A stretch of DNA of 64,000 nt from JASHVB01 sp035508435 (GCA_035508435.1 DATJNA010000256.1:5909-69908); one strand, 5' to 3'. Numbered from the stretch's first letter, positions 18,951 to 27,505 are shown. Numbers and translations are program-made. The notes: generated by a model not told the origin, from the letters alone.

Positions 18951-19610
18951 GTGCATTACTCGACGAAATTCACCGTGGGCTTGCTGGGCTCCACGGCGCT
19001 CGCGATAGCGAGCCTGTCGGTTGCCCACGCCGCCGCCTTCGGGCCAGCCGACGGAAGTGTGGAGGTTCTCGGCCTCCCGAGCGTTGTCACCACATCCTCC
19101 CCGTCTATTTCGTGGAGCGACGCGGCACTGTTCTGGACCTCCGCGACCGGCTCTCTCGCCAGCGTCTCCGGCACTGCGTCGGGTGAGATCAACGGCACGA
19201 TTCCGTTCAGCGCGACCGACGGCCACACGAACACCGAAAGCATTCCCGACCTGCTGATCTCCATTGGCAGCCAGAGCTTCACGTTCGACGTGACCAGCGT
19301 TTTCACGACACTGTACTCCTACAGTGCGTCCTCGACCGGAAGCATCTCGCTGTACATCCTCGGGACGATGGGCGGCGGGTCGCTGTCGCCGACGCCGACC
19401 AGTCTGACGATGACGGCAAACGACACCACCGGAGGTGCATGGAGTTCGTCCTTCAGCCTGGCCAACCCGCCGTCGCCGCCGCCTCCACCGCCGCCGCCGC
19501 CTCCCCCGCCGCCGCCACCGCCGCCTACCGGCGTCCCTGAGCCCACCGCCCTCGCGCTGCTGGGCACGGCCCTGGTTGGCCTGAGCACACTGCGGCGACG
19601 CCGCAAGTAG
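18951..19610 (+). CDS. PEP-CTERM sorting-domain protein with polyproline linker
   Basis: An exported protein of 219 residues: a signal peptide (MHYSTKFTVGLLGSTALA, cleavage near VAHA), a Ser/Thr-rich beta-type domain of about 150 residues with no family I recognise, then a run of about 17 prolines. The sorting tail has VPEP, a hydrophobic helix (LALLGTALVGL) and RRRR at the end. Exosortase should cut and anchor it during export to the surface or extracellular matrix; no exosortase gene is in the window. The start is a GTG at 18951 with GGAGG 7 nt upstream; an ATG at 18876 would place 25 residues before the signal peptide. Confidence 0.88.
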   Translation: MHYSTKFTVGLLGSTALAIASLSVAHAAAFGPADGSVEVLGLPSVVTTSSPSISWSDAALFWTSATGSLASVSGTASGEINGTIPFSATDGHTNTESIPDLLISIGSQSFTFDVTSVFTTLYSYSASSTGSISLYILGTMGGGSLSPTPTSLTMTANDTTGGAWSSSFSLANPPSPPPPPPPPPPPPPPPPPTGVPEPTALALLGTALVGLSTLRRRRK

Positions 19611-19638
19611 CCGCATCGAGTTCGCAGCATCGATTGGA

Positions 19639-19667
19639 AAGCGGCGCTCCCTGGGGGCGCCGCTTTT
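19639..19667 (+). terminator. Intrinsic terminator after the PEP-CTERM gene
   Basis: AAGCGGCGC / GCGCCGCTT stem (19639-19647 and 19657-19665) with a 9-nt loop and a short TTTT tail, 29 bp after the stop codon. From here to 19841 I see no gene. Confidence 0.8.
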
Positions 19668-19841
19668 CGTTTGCTGACAGGCCGAGAGTGAAGCCTCATC
19701 GCCGGCGCGATCTGCTGGTCGTCACGCACCGTCGATTTGCCGTGCCAGCGGCAGACGGCATCGCAGTGGCAACGTGCCATGCGATCCAAGCGGCAACGGT
19801 CCATGGTGAGACGTCTGCGCGCCAAAACTGGTTTGCAGCCG

Positions 19842-20819
19842 TCAGGGGGCTGCTGGATCGACCGTCTCGATAGCGGATGCCAGCACCTCGGCGGCTTCGG
19901 ATTCGCCCAACCCCAACGCGGTCAGCCTATCGGCCAGAGCCTGGTATCCTGCATCCGAGGTCGCCCTGCCATCGCTGACGGCGCGAGCGACCTCGCCGAT
20001 CACCCGGCCCAGCGTCGCGGTGTCCGTCGCCAGCAAGACGGGCGCGTTGGCATCTCGCTCGGCCGGTTCACCTTGTGCCAGCGGCGCAAACGCCGCCGTG
20101 CGGAGTTTCGAGAGATGATCCGGCACGACCGGTTGGTCGGTCATGTCGAGGCCCCGGAAATAGCGCCGCTGCCACGCTTGCGCGGTTGGCAAGGGCTCGT
20201 CGAGCCGGCGCAGCATCCGGTTGAACTCGGCACGCGATTGCGTCCAGGCGCTATGGTGCGCCGCCAATTGCGGTTCCGCCTCGATCGGCAGGAAACGCGG
20301 GCGCACGGTGTTCAGCACGGCGCGCTGCACCGGGAACAGGAAGCAGATCGGCTCGCCGGCGTCGAAATGCACGCGATGATTGCGCCGCGTGAACCGCCAG
20401 TTCATGGTGAAGCTGTACGGTGACCAGTCGGTCTCGATGATGCCGGTCAGTGGGTAGATCGCGTCTTTCGGCCGGTTCGGCGATCCGCCCACCCAAAGGT
20501 TCCAGCCCGGCGGCGTGCGGAACAAGCCGTCGATGTGAAACGTCAGGATCCCCGCGCCGAAGAAGGATGACGGTGGTGCCAGCGAGGCGATGTCCGGCGG
20601 CAGCTCGACAATGAGATCCTCGATATTCGGACCGCCGTTCCACACCGCGTCGAACGCGACGGGACTCAGGATCTCCCAGCCATGAGCATTGGCGATATTG
20701 AGCGGGAGGCAGCGATAGGCGTAGGCCTGCCGGGTCTGGTCCATCCAGTCGCGGGTGGCTTCCGCTGGCTGGATCAGCGGCTTCCAGTTGGGACGCAGAT
20801 AGCAGATCAGATCCATCAT
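19842..20819 (-). CDS. DUF6065 family protein
   Basis: A 325-residue cytosolic protein of unknown function. The conserved N-terminal part is visible: WMDQTRQAYAYRCLPLNIANAHGWEIL followed by the W/N/G pattern AVWNGGPN, and later GWNLWVGGSPNRPKDAIYPLTGI. This is how I recall the DUF6065 family, whose members occur beside oxygenase or peptide-modification genes but have no assigned reaction. The C-terminal 80 residues are variable and helical. Two ATGs in a row (20819, 20816) form the start, with a weak CGAGG upstream. No operon partner is obvious; the next gene downstream on this strand is far away. Confidence 0.75.
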   Translation of the reverse strand: MMDLICYLRPNWKPLIQPAEATRDWMDQTRQAYAYRCLPLNIANAHGWEILSPVAFDAVWNGGPNIEDLIVELPPDIASLAPPSSFFGAGILTFHIDGLFRTPPGWNLWVGGSPNRPKDAIYPLTGIIETDWSPYSFTMNWRFTRRNHRVHFDAGEPICFLFPVQRAVLNTVRPRFLPIEAEPQLAAHHSAWTQSRAEFNRMLRRLDEPLPTAQAWQRRYFRGLDMTDQPVVPDHLSKLRTAAFAPLAQGEPAERDANAPVLLATDTATLGRVIGEVARAVSDGRATSDAGYQALADRLTALGLGESEAAEVLASAIETVDPAAP

Positions 20820-20934
20820 TGCCTCGTTGCTCAGGCGCGGCGTTCATCGCGGCGCCGGCAGGGCGGAACCTCCTGCCGCATGAAACTGCCGGGTGGTCGG
20901 GGGATGCAACAACCGGCGGAATGCCGTCCCGCAG

Positions 20935-21435
20935 CTACGGTCGTGCAAGCGCGACATAGGGCGGTCCGAACCATTGGGCATCGACATGGAACCGGTCGAT
21001 CATCCAGCGGTCATCACGTCTGACGAGGCCGAGCTGGAACGTCACCATGCCGTTGGTGTAGCTCGCCTTGGCCACATAGGAAGCCGACGGCGAGCCGTCC
21101 AGGCGGAACATGGATGCCGCATCGATGCCGCCCTGGTCGCCAAGGTATTCGGAAAGAGGGCCGAGTTTCGCAAAGCTGGCCGACAGCGCGTCCAGGTCGT
21201 TGGGTTGCAGTTCGGCCCGCAATCTCGGCGTGGCGCGTTCGAGTAAATCCTGCGCCGACCAGTGCGCCGAAAGCCCGGGCATTGTCCGGTCGATAAAGAA
21301 TTCGCTCTGCGTCGATAACTCGTGCTGCCGCGACAAGAAAAATACCGTCCCGCCGCCCACGGTCAGAACGACCAACAGGACCACGAAGGCTGTGATGGCG
21401 AACGGAAAGCGAGTAGCGGCCCCGGAATCAGACAT
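20935..21435 (-). CDS. Hypothetical membrane-anchored protein
   Basis: A 166-residue protein with one N-terminal helix (FPFAITAFVVLLVVLTVGGGTVFFL, residues 11-35) and a periplasmic domain of about 130 residues. The latter looks like a small NTF2/DUF4019-like fold: helical start, then alternating strands ending in RRDDRWMIDRFHVDAQWFG. The pattern of a predicted exported domain measuring 'Y...G..TFQLGLVRRDDRWMIDRF' is common in uncharacterised proteobacterial proteins. I do not recognise a named family. It lies 115 bp upstream of the DUF6065 gene on the same strand, so the two may be cotranscribed. Confidence 0.7.
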   Translation of the reverse strand: MSDSGAATRFPFAITAFVVLLVVLTVGGGTVFFLSRQHELSTQSEFFIDRTMPGLSAHWSAQDLLERATPRLRAELQPNDLDALSASFAKLGPLSEYLGDQGGIDAASMFRLDGSPSASYVAKASYTNGMVTFQLGLVRRDDRWMIDRFHVDAQWFGPPYVALARP

Positions 21436-21695
21436 GTGTGAGCGGCCTGGCCAATGGCAATGATGTCGCGGTGTCAGGTGGGAGTTTTACCCAGTTCGCA
21501 TCCGGGGAACCAGCACGAATGCGCGTCCATGACTGGCCAGGCTGAGCCGTGGGATCGGCACTGTTGCGCCACGCCGGCTGGCCTGTTTGCGCCACATCGA
21601 CTGGCGCTGGTCTCCCGCGCACGCCTATATCCTGTTCGAAACGATGACGCGGCGCCGGTCCGCCGTGGAGATCCGCTGTGGCGCCGCGCCGATAT

Positions 21696-21830
21696 GCCGC
21701 AGCCTCTGCCATGGCGCAGCCGCTGCTATGGTGCAGCCTCTGCTATGGCGCAGCCTCTGCTATGGCGCAGCCTCTGGTATGGTGCAGCCGCTGCTATGGA
21801 ACAGCCTCTGCCATGGCGCAGCCACTATGG
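21696..21830. repeat. 17-bp tandem repeat, seven copies plus partials
   Basis: Units of the form atggcgcagcctctgct start at 21711, 21728, 21745, 21762, 21779, 21796 and 21813; a partial copy precedes and a 14-bp one follows. Because 17 is not a multiple of three, it cannot expand a protein in frame. The 477-bp gap 21436-21912 contains no other feature I can support. Confidence 0.93.
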
Positions 21831-21912
21831 TACAGGTCAGCATGGCAGAGCAGGGTCATGCCGTACACGGAACGTTATCCCACCGTCCGGCCTGGCTGCC
21901 TGGCCCGATCGG

Positions 21913-22794
21913 CTACGCCACGGGTACGGCCGGCACCAGCAGCCGCAGCACCACCATCCAGGGATAGCGCGTATCAAGCACCATGCCGTCCGGACCGGCC
22001 AAGACACCCTCGGCCGTGACCGGCACGTGCTTCATCGTCACCGCGTCGTCCACGTTGCCGCCGATCACTGCGATCTGCCCCGGCACCGACGTATCCACCA
22101 CGATGTCGCAATGCGCCGGGAACAGACCGGCTGGCAGGTCATCGTAGGTCAGCGACGCCGCGTGGCCGCGCCCCATGCAGATCAGGTCGCCCGGCTGCGG
22201 GGCATAGGCCGTAGGGCGCTCGGCGACCACGTCCCAGCCGGTCACGGCGCCCGTCGCCATCTGCTTGGCGATGTTGATGTAGCGGGCGTGGTCCGCGGCA
22301 TAGGGAAAGCCGTGGGCGGCCCCGGCAATGCGCATGACGTAGGATATGAACGCGGCGGACCAGGCGAATTCACCATCCTGATCAGCCGGGAATTCGTGGC
22401 CGTCCGCGTCGTGCTTGCCGGTCCAGGCGGACTCCGGAGAGCCGGCGTCCAGTCCCAGCCACCAGTATTCGCCGACCCGCTGCCACAGGCCGGGCTCGCG
22501 TTCCGGCTTGTCCTCGGGCGCAGGGCGCGGGCGGGTGCCCGGGGGATCGTCGTCCACCGGTTCGCCGAACAAGCGCCACTCGCGCAGCGCGATGGCGACG
22601 ACCGAGGCGCGGGAGAGTGGCTCGTAGGGCGTGCGAGCGAACGGCGGGACCTGGGCGTCAGGCGGTTTCGGCACGGTGCATCCGGGGAGAGAGAGCAGGG
22701 AGAGGGCACATGTCAGGGAGAACAGCGATGCGACGATGATGCGGCGGGGCGGGGGTTTTCCTGTGCGCCTGCCTGGCCGGCGGTTCCGCGGCAT
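21913..22794 (-). CDS. DUF2272 domain lipoprotein
   Basis: A 293-residue envelope protein. Following a basic tail, the signal peptide SLFSLTCALSLLSLPGC gives a lipidated Cys39. The DUF2272 block is clear: FAWSAAFISYVMRIAGAA...FPYAADHARYIN, with later conserved PQPGDLICMGR and FPAHCDIVV. DUF2272 resembles the CHAP/NlpC-type amidase fold (Cys in GDLICMG, His in HCDIVV), so a peptidoglycan-linked role is plausible but not shown. It begins 6 bp after the mtnA stop, on the same strand, so it is probably the last gene of that operon. Confidence 0.82.
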   Translation of the reverse strand: MPRNRRPGRRTGKPPPRRIIVASLFSLTCALSLLSLPGCTVPKPPDAQVPPFARTPYEPLSRASVVAIALREWRLFGEPVDDDPPGTRPRPAPEDKPEREPGLWQRVGEYWWLGLDAGSPESAWTGKHDADGHEFPADQDGEFAWSAAFISYVMRIAGAAHGFPYAADHARYINIAKQMATGAVTGWDVVAERPTAYAPQPGDLICMGRGHAASLTYDDLPAGLFPAHCDIVVDTSVPGQIAVIGGNVDDAVTMKHVPVTAEGVLAGPDGMVLDTRYPWMVVLRLLVPAVPVA

Positions 22795-22800
22795 GCGGCG

Positions 22801-23898
22801 TTACGCGGCAAACTCGGGAAACAGCCCGGTCAGTCCCGCGACACTTGCCTCGCAGCGGCCGCGCTCGGTGATCAGGCCGGCGAGCAATCGCGCCGGGGTC
22901 ACGTCGAACGCCGGGTTGGCGGCGGCGCTCTCCAGCGGCGTCACCCGCACGGTTGCCACCCGCCCGTCCGCCATCCGGCCGGTCACGTCGGTGACCTCGG
23001 CGCCGGCACGCTCCTCGATCGGGATTTCGGCGACGCCATCCGACAGGGTCCAATCGATCGTGGAGGATGGCATCGCCGCCCAGAACGGCACCGCGTTATC
23101 GCGCGCCGCCAGCGCCTTCAGATAGGTGCCGATCTTGTTGGCGACGTCGCCCGCGCGGGTCACCCGGTCGGCACCGACGATCGCCAGGTCAACTGCGCCA
23201 TGCTGCATCAGGTGCCCGCCGGCATTGTCCGCGACCACGGTATGCGGCACGCCATGCTTGCCCAGCTCCCAGGCGGTCAGTGCCGCGCCCTGGTTGCGGG
23301 GCCGCGTCTCGTCCACCCAGACATGCACGTCCACCCCGGCGTTATGCGCGGTATAGATCGGCGCCAGCGCGGTGCCCCAGTCCACCGTCGCGAGCCAGCC
23401 GGCATTGCAGTGGGTCAGCACGTTGACCCGGCCGCCGCCCTTGCGCGCCGCCGCCTCCCGGAGCAATGGCAGGCCGTGGCGGCCGATCGCCTCGTTCTGA
23501 GCCACGTCCTCGTCGGCGATCGCCGCAGCTTCGGCATAAGCGACGGCCACCCGATCCGCGGGGAGCGTATTGCGCAGCCGGGTCAGCATCCGATCGAGCG
23601 CCCAGCGCAGGTTCACCGCGGTGGGGCGCGTGCCCGCCAGCATCGCGGCGTCGCGCTCCATGGCGTCGGTGGACGCAGTCGCCCGCAGCGCCAGGCACAG
23701 GCCATACGCCGCCAGCGCCCCGATCAGCGGCGCGCCGCGCGCCTGCATGGCGCGGATCGCATGCACCGCGTCGACCACCTCGGTCAGGCGCAGCACCTCG
23801 AGCGCCCAGGGCAGCTTCGTCTGGTCGATGATGTGCACCGACCAGCCGTCGTCGCGGTCCACCCAGACGCTGCGATAGGCAACGCCGTCGATCTTCAT
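22801..23898 (-). CDS. mtnA: S-methyl-5-thioribose-1-phosphate isomerase
   Basis: Converts methylthioribose-1-phosphate to methylthioribulose-1-phosphate in the methionine salvage pathway. The 365-residue protein has the eIF2B-like fold. Signatures seen include MQARGAPLIGALAAYG near residue 50, the catalytic Cys in LTHCNAGWLAT, the Asp in GADRVTRAGDVANKIGTY, and the C-terminal E(R)AGAEVTDV. Its start ATG overlaps the UPF0262 stop (TCAT), so translation is coupled. The other salvage genes are not in the window, although the MetE-like synthase at 6.1 kb serves the same end product. Confidence 0.95.
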   Translation of the reverse strand: MKIDGVAYRSVWVDRDDGWSVHIIDQTKLPWALEVLRLTEVVDAVHAIRAMQARGAPLIGALAAYGLCLALRATASTDAMERDAAMLAGTRPTAVNLRWALDRMLTRLRNTLPADRVAVAYAEAAAIADEDVAQNEAIGRHGLPLLREAAARKGGGRVNVLTHCNAGWLATVDWGTALAPIYTAHNAGVDVHVWVDETRPRNQGAALTAWELGKHGVPHTVVADNAGGHLMQHGAVDLAIVGADRVTRAGDVANKIGTYLKALAARDNAVPFWAAMPSSTIDWTLSDGVAEIPIEERAGAEVTDVTGRMADGRVATVRVTPLESAAANPAFDVTPARLLAGLITERGRCEASVAGLTGLFPEFAA

Positions 23899-24392
23899 CG
23901 CGCCGCCACCCTCTGGTGCAGCACGCAGAGCAAGGTGAACAAGCGCCGCGCGGTGTCGAAATCGATATCGATTTTGCCGTGCAGCCGCGCGCGCATCAGC
24001 TCGGCGCCCTCGTTGTGCAGGCCGCGGCGTCCCATGTCGACCGCCTGAATCCGTTCCATGCGTCCCTCCTGCACCGCATGGATATGGCTGTCCACCAGCA
24101 TCTGGTAGTCCTTGATCAGCGAGCGGAACGGTCCCAGCGCGAGGCCGATCGCCGCCAGTGGCGCATCGTTGTCATGGCGGATGTCAAATACCAGCCGCCC
24201 GTCGCGGATGCCGAGGTGCAGCGCGAAGGGGCCGTCGGCGTCACGCGGCTGCTTGGCGCCGAGCGGGGCGAAGCGGTTGGCGGCAACCAGATCGGCCACC
24301 GCCTGCGCGCGGTCCGCCTCGATCAGCGGCGGCAGGCTGGCGGCGCCGTCATCCTCCAGCACCACCCGGGACAGCCGCGCCGCGCCCGTCAT
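23895..24392 (-). CDS. UPF0262 family protein
   Basis: A 165-residue protein matching UPF0262 in length and in its conserved C-terminal half: LIKDYQMLVDSHIHAVQEG...RIQAVDMGRRGLHNEGAELMRARLHGKIDIDFDTARRLFTLLCVLH. The family is restricted to alphaproteobacteria and has no known function. I start at the ATG at 24392 (MTGAARLSRVVLEDD), 4 bp inside the DUF983 gene; the frame is open far upstream but the added part is not conserved. It sits between DUF983 and mtnA with 4-bp overlaps on both sides, one translational unit. Confidence 0.87.
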   Translation of the reverse strand: MTGAARLSRVVLEDDGAASLPPLIEADRAQAVADLVAANRFAPLGAKQPRDADGPFALHLGIRDGRLVFDIRHDNDAPLAAIGLALGPFRSLIKDYQMLVDSHIHAVQEGRMERIQAVDMGRRGLHNEGAELMRARLHGKIDIDFDTARRLFTLLCVLHQRVAAR

Positions 24393-24808
24393 GCGTCGTT
24401 GGGGTCGGATTTCAGCAGGTTGAGCCGCAGCATCAGCCCGACCGTGCCACCCTTCACCGGCCGCAGCAGCCCCAACGCGAGGACCAGCGTCAGCGGCACG
24501 AAGATCGCCCACAGCAGCCATTGCGGCGGGTCTTGCTCGCGCTGGAGGACCACCAGCAGCGGCACCACGATGTGGCCGACGATCAGGATGGTGAAATAGG
24601 GCGGTGCGTCGTCGGCCCGAGCGAGGCCAAGCGGTGCGCCGCAATGGCGGCATTCCGGCACCACGCGCAGGAAGCCGTTGAACAGGTGGGTCTGACCGCA
24701 GGCGGGGCAGCGGCCGAGCAAGCCTCGGCCGATCGCGGTGCCGAGCGGGGGCATCGGCCAGGGCGGCGGCTCCGGAGTGGTATCCGGCTGCCAGCGGGTA
24801 ACAGGCAT
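24389..24808 (-). CDS. DUF983 family zinc-ribbon membrane protein
   Basis: A 139-residue protein: N-terminal proline-rich tail, a four-cysteine zinc-ribbon (GRCPACGQTHLF...CRHCGAPL, near residues 30-60) and two membrane helices (YFTILIVGHIVVPLLVVL and WLLWAIFVPLTLVLALGLL). This is the DUF983 layout, seen near cytochrome oxidase assembly or stand-alone genes; the function is unknown. The ATG at 24808 gives the standard family length. It is the first gene of the DUF983-UPF0262-mtnA-DUF2272 run. Confidence 0.87.
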   Translation of the reverse strand: MPVTRWQPDTTPEPPPWPMPPLGTAIGRGLLGRCPACGQTHLFNGFLRVVPECRHCGAPLGLARADDAPPYFTILIVGHIVVPLLVVLQREQDPPQWLLWAIFVPLTLVLALGLLRPVKGGTVGLMLRLNLLKSDPNDA

Positions 24809-24928
24809 GCGGCGTAATCCTTGCGGGTCGGCGCAGGTGCCGGGCGCTACGCCAGGCGGTGCTGCGTTGCAACAGCAAAGTGGGCAGGCTTGATCCGCAC
24901 CGCCAGGGCGCCGAGACTGGTTGCTGCC

Positions 24929-25600
24929 ATGCATCGCATCCTGGTTATCAATCCCAACTCCTCCCACGCTTGCTCCGCCGGCATCGACGCCGCGCTGGCG
25001 CCGTTCCGATGGCGCGGGGGCCCGAGCTTCGACGTGGCGACGCTCGCCGAAGGCCCGCCCGCCATCTACGACTGGCGCGACTGGCATGCGGTGGTGGACC
25101 CGATGTGCCGGCTGATCGCGCGCGAACCCGCCGACGTCTATGTGGTGGCCTGCGGGTCGGACCCAGGGATCGAGGCGGCCCGCGCCGTGACGCGGCAGCC
25201 GGTGTTCGGCGTGTTCCGCTCGGCGGTCGCGGCGGCGGTGGCCCGGGCCGAGCGCTTCGGGGTGATCGCGATCGTCGCCAGCAGCGAGGCACGGCATCGC
25301 GCGGCACTGCGGGCGATGGGGCTGGAGGCGCGGCTCGCGGCAGAAGTGCCGCTGAACGTGTCGATGGAGACCTTGCTCGAGCCGGTCACGGCCCGCGCCC
25401 GCATGGCGGCAGCGGCAAAGCTGCTGACGGAGGCGGGCGCCGAGACCATCGTGCTGGCCTGCACCGGCATGGCGCATCACCGCGCGGCGGTGGAAGACGC
25501 GGCCGGTGTCCCGGTCATCGAACCTTGTCAGGCCGCCGCCGCGCAGGCCTTGTTGGCGACATGCCCCGGACAGACGGCAGGCTCCGCCGGCATGGCATAG
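24929..25600 (+). CDS. Aspartate/glutamate racemase family protein (hydantoin racemase-like)
   Basis: A 223-residue protein of the Asp/Glu/hydantoin racemase superfamily. The N-terminus MHRILVINPNSS is typical, and the two active-site cysteines are visible as VACGSDPG (near residue 76) and VLACTGMAHH (near 178). Such enzymes invert alpha carbons of amino acids or hydantoins, or act as maleate isomerases; the exact substrate is open. The ATG at 24929 is preferred over an open frame from 24821, since the family starts here. The stop TAG lies inside the first copy of a 36-bp direct repeat. Confidence 0.88.
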   Translation: MHRILVINPNSSHACSAGIDAALAPFRWRGGPSFDVATLAEGPPAIYDWRDWHAVVDPMCRLIAREPADVYVVACGSDPGIEAARAVTRQPVFGVFRSAVAAAVARAERFGVIAIVASSEARHRAALRAMGLEARLAAEVPLNVSMETLLEPVTARARMAAAAKLLTEAGAETIVLACTGMAHHRAAVEDAAGVPVIEPCQAAAAQALLATCPGQTAGSAGMA

Positions 25601-25687
25601 GCCAGCGCGGACCAGGCCAGGCTTGGGGGCGGAAGGTCAAGGGAGCCGTCCCCGGCATGGCGTAGGCCAGCGCTGACCAGGCCAGGC
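25587..25687. repeat. 36-bp direct repeat, two copies 65 bp apart
   Basis: ccggcatggcataggccagc... at 25587-25622 recurs at 25652-25687 with two mismatches. The first copy contains the stop codon of the racemase gene. The gap between that gene and the LysR-like gene is otherwise empty. Confidence 0.88.
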
Positions 25688-25699
25688 GGGCCGATCGGT

Positions 25700-26604
25700 C
25701 TATCGGTTCGAGGCGTTCGGTCGCGTTCCCGGGTCGTCGGCGGCGGCGTTCAGCAGCCACTCCCGGAACGCCGCGAGAGCGCCGGTAACCGGCACACCCG
25801 CCGGATGCACCAGGTAATATGCAAAGTCCGCCGGCACGCTCTCGGCGACCGGCCGCACCAGCCGCCCCGCCTCCAGGTCCGGCCGCGCCAGCACGGACCG
25901 CGCCAGCGCCACGCCCAACCCGTCCACCGCGGCGCGCAGCAGCAGCCCCGCCTCGCTGAAACTCGGCCCGCGCCGGGGCGGCGGCACCACGCCCAGCGCG
26001 TGGAACCATGCCGCCCAGGGCTGCGTCGGACTGTGCAGCAGCGCAGCGTCCCGCAGCGCCGCCAGCGACCGCGGCAGCCGGCCGCCGGCGAAATCCGGAC
26101 TGCAAACCGGAAACACTTGCTCCGCCATCAACCGCGTTGCGGTCAGGCCGCGCCACGCCCCTGGGCCGTAGCGCACCGCCACGTCCACGCGGTCGCGGGC
26201 GAAATCCACCAGTTCCTGGCTGGCGCGGATATTGACCTCGATCCCGGGGTGCCGCGCCTGGAAGTCTGCCAGGCGCGGGATCAGCCAGTGCGTCGCGAAG
26301 GCCGGCAGCACGCTGACGGTCAGCGCGTGGGGCGATCGTCCGCGCACCGCCGCAACCCCGTCCGCAATGCGCCCCAGCGCATCCCGCATCACGGCGGCGA
26401 GCGCCGTCCCCTCCGGCGTCAGCGCCACACCGCGCCGTCCGCGCACGAACAAGGCCGCCCCAGCTCCTGCTCCAGTGATTTTATTTGATGGCTGATGGCG
26501 CCGTGGGTGATGTGCAGCTCCTCCGCCGCACCGCTGAAATTGCCGTTTCTTGCGGCGGATTCGAAGGTTCTCAGCGCGGTGAGGGAAGGCAGACGGTCGG
26601 ACAT
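25700..26604 (-). pseudogene. LysR-family transcriptional regulator, broken by a 1-nt frameshift
   Basis: A GcvA-like LysR regulator of about 301 codons if repaired. The start is the ATG at 26604 (MSDRLPSLTALRTFESAARNGN), and the winged-helix DNA-binding part is normal up to KSLEQELG. At 26458-26461 (CCCC on the plus strand) one base is missing: the frame then reads GRPCSCADGAVWR-stop, while the continuation (AALFVRGRRGVALTPEG) is in the next frame and runs to 25700 with an intact substrate domain. Either the gene is dead or there is a sequencing slip in a homopolymer. It faces away from the flavin-binding oxidase-like gene, its likely target. Confidence 0.88.
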
Positions 26605-26729
26605 GATATGAAGCCGATTCATAGTACGCGTGAGCAAAGATCGTTGCTCCGCCCGGCTCGGCAAGCCCACTTGGGTGGCTCCACGCGCCCCTCGCCGGAC
26701 GCGACGACCTTGCCAGCAAGGAGTCCGCC

Positions 26730-27254
26730 ATGACCCGCGCCTTCACCCGCCTTGCATATACGGACTCGGTCCGCGAAGCGCAGCGCCGCAACGGCTCGCG
26801 GGAGCATAATGACCGCATGGCCCAGCGCCCGCCGGAACGCGATTCACTGCCGGAGGAGATGCAGGCCCGGATCGCCGCCGCCAACAGCATCATCGTTGGC
26901 ACTGCCAGCCTGGAGGGCTGGCCGCATCTGCAGCATCGCGGCGGCCCGCGCGGCTTCATCAAAGTACTCGGCCCGCGCCGCCTGGCGTTCGCCGACTTCT
27001 CCGGCAGCCGCCAGTACATCACGATCGGCAATCTGGCAGAGAACGACCGCGTCTTCCTGCTGCTGATCGACTATGCCGCGCGCACCCGCCTGAAAATCTG
27101 GGGTCGCGCCCGCGTGGTGGAGGACGACCCCGCGTTGCTGGAGCTGGTGCGCGATCCGGACTATCGGGCACGGGTGGAACGCGCGATCGTCATCGATGTG
27201 GCAGCGTGGGACACCAATTGCAGCAGCCACATCCCGCATCTGGTGGCAGCGTAG
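26730..27254 (+). CDS. Pyridoxamine 5'-phosphate oxidase-like FMN-binding protein
   Basis: A 174-residue split-barrel flavoprotein. The N-terminal TRLAYTDSVREAQRRNGSR and the barrel motifs WPHLQHRGGPRGFIKVL, LAFADFSGSRQYITIGNLAENDRVFLLLIDY and ARTRLKIWGRARVV match the group often annotated as PNPOx-related in LysR-linked loci. It probably binds FMN or F420 and reduces or oxidises a small molecule. AAGGAGTCCGCC precedes the ATG at 26730. It is divergent from the broken LysR gene, whose product may have controlled it. The stop TAG lies in the first unit of a 19-bp tandem array. Confidence 0.88.
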   Translation: MTRAFTRLAYTDSVREAQRRNGSREHNDRMAQRPPERDSLPEEMQARIAAANSIIVGTASLEGWPHLQHRGGPRGFIKVLGPRRLAFADFSGSRQYITIGNLAENDRVFLLLIDYAARTRLKIWGRARVVEDDPALLELVRDPDYRARVERAIVIDVAAWDTNCSSHIPHLVAA

Positions 27255-27365
27255 CTGAATGTGGAAGCGTAGCTGGATGGGGAAGGCGTAGCTGGATGGG
27301 GAAGGCGTAGCTGGATGGGGAAGGCGTAGCTGGATGGGGAAGGCTTAGCTGGGCGTGGGAGCGTA
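27252..27365. repeat. 19-bp tandem repeat, about six copies
   Basis: Units gcgtagctggatggggaag have their TAGCTG cores at 27252, 27270, 27289, 27308, 27327 and 27346. The first TAG is the stop codon of the preceding gene. The rest of the gap up to 27701 contains a copy of the GGTTCTCACA repeat (about 27459-27505) and no gene. Confidence 0.92.
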
Positions 27366-27458
27366 GATGAACATGGCAGCGCAGGTGAATGACGGCGCCC
27401 GCCGGCGTTGTCTGGTGCCTCTGGGTTTTGCGTTCGTGCCGCGGCGAGGGTTCGTTGG

Positions 27459-27505
27459 TTCTCACACAGTTTGCCGGAAGCGAGGCAAGGCTTCACCAGG
27501 CAGAT
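27459..27505. repeat. Second dispersed repeat (GRTTCTCACA family), single copy
   Basis: GGTTCTCACACAG...GAGGCAAGGCTTCACCAGGC resembles both arms at 10971-11100, sharing TTCTCACA, GGCAAGG and CTTCAC in the same order and spacing. Confidence 0.5.

Noticed and set aside
18634..19008. 124-codon ORF crossing the sigma54 promoter
   Set aside because: Overlaps the promoter and the PEP-CTERM signal peptide in another frame; no coding character.
21454..24048. 864-codon open frame antisense to DUF2272 and mtnA
   Set aside because: Covers the 17-bp tandem array and two well supported minus-strand genes; no family match.
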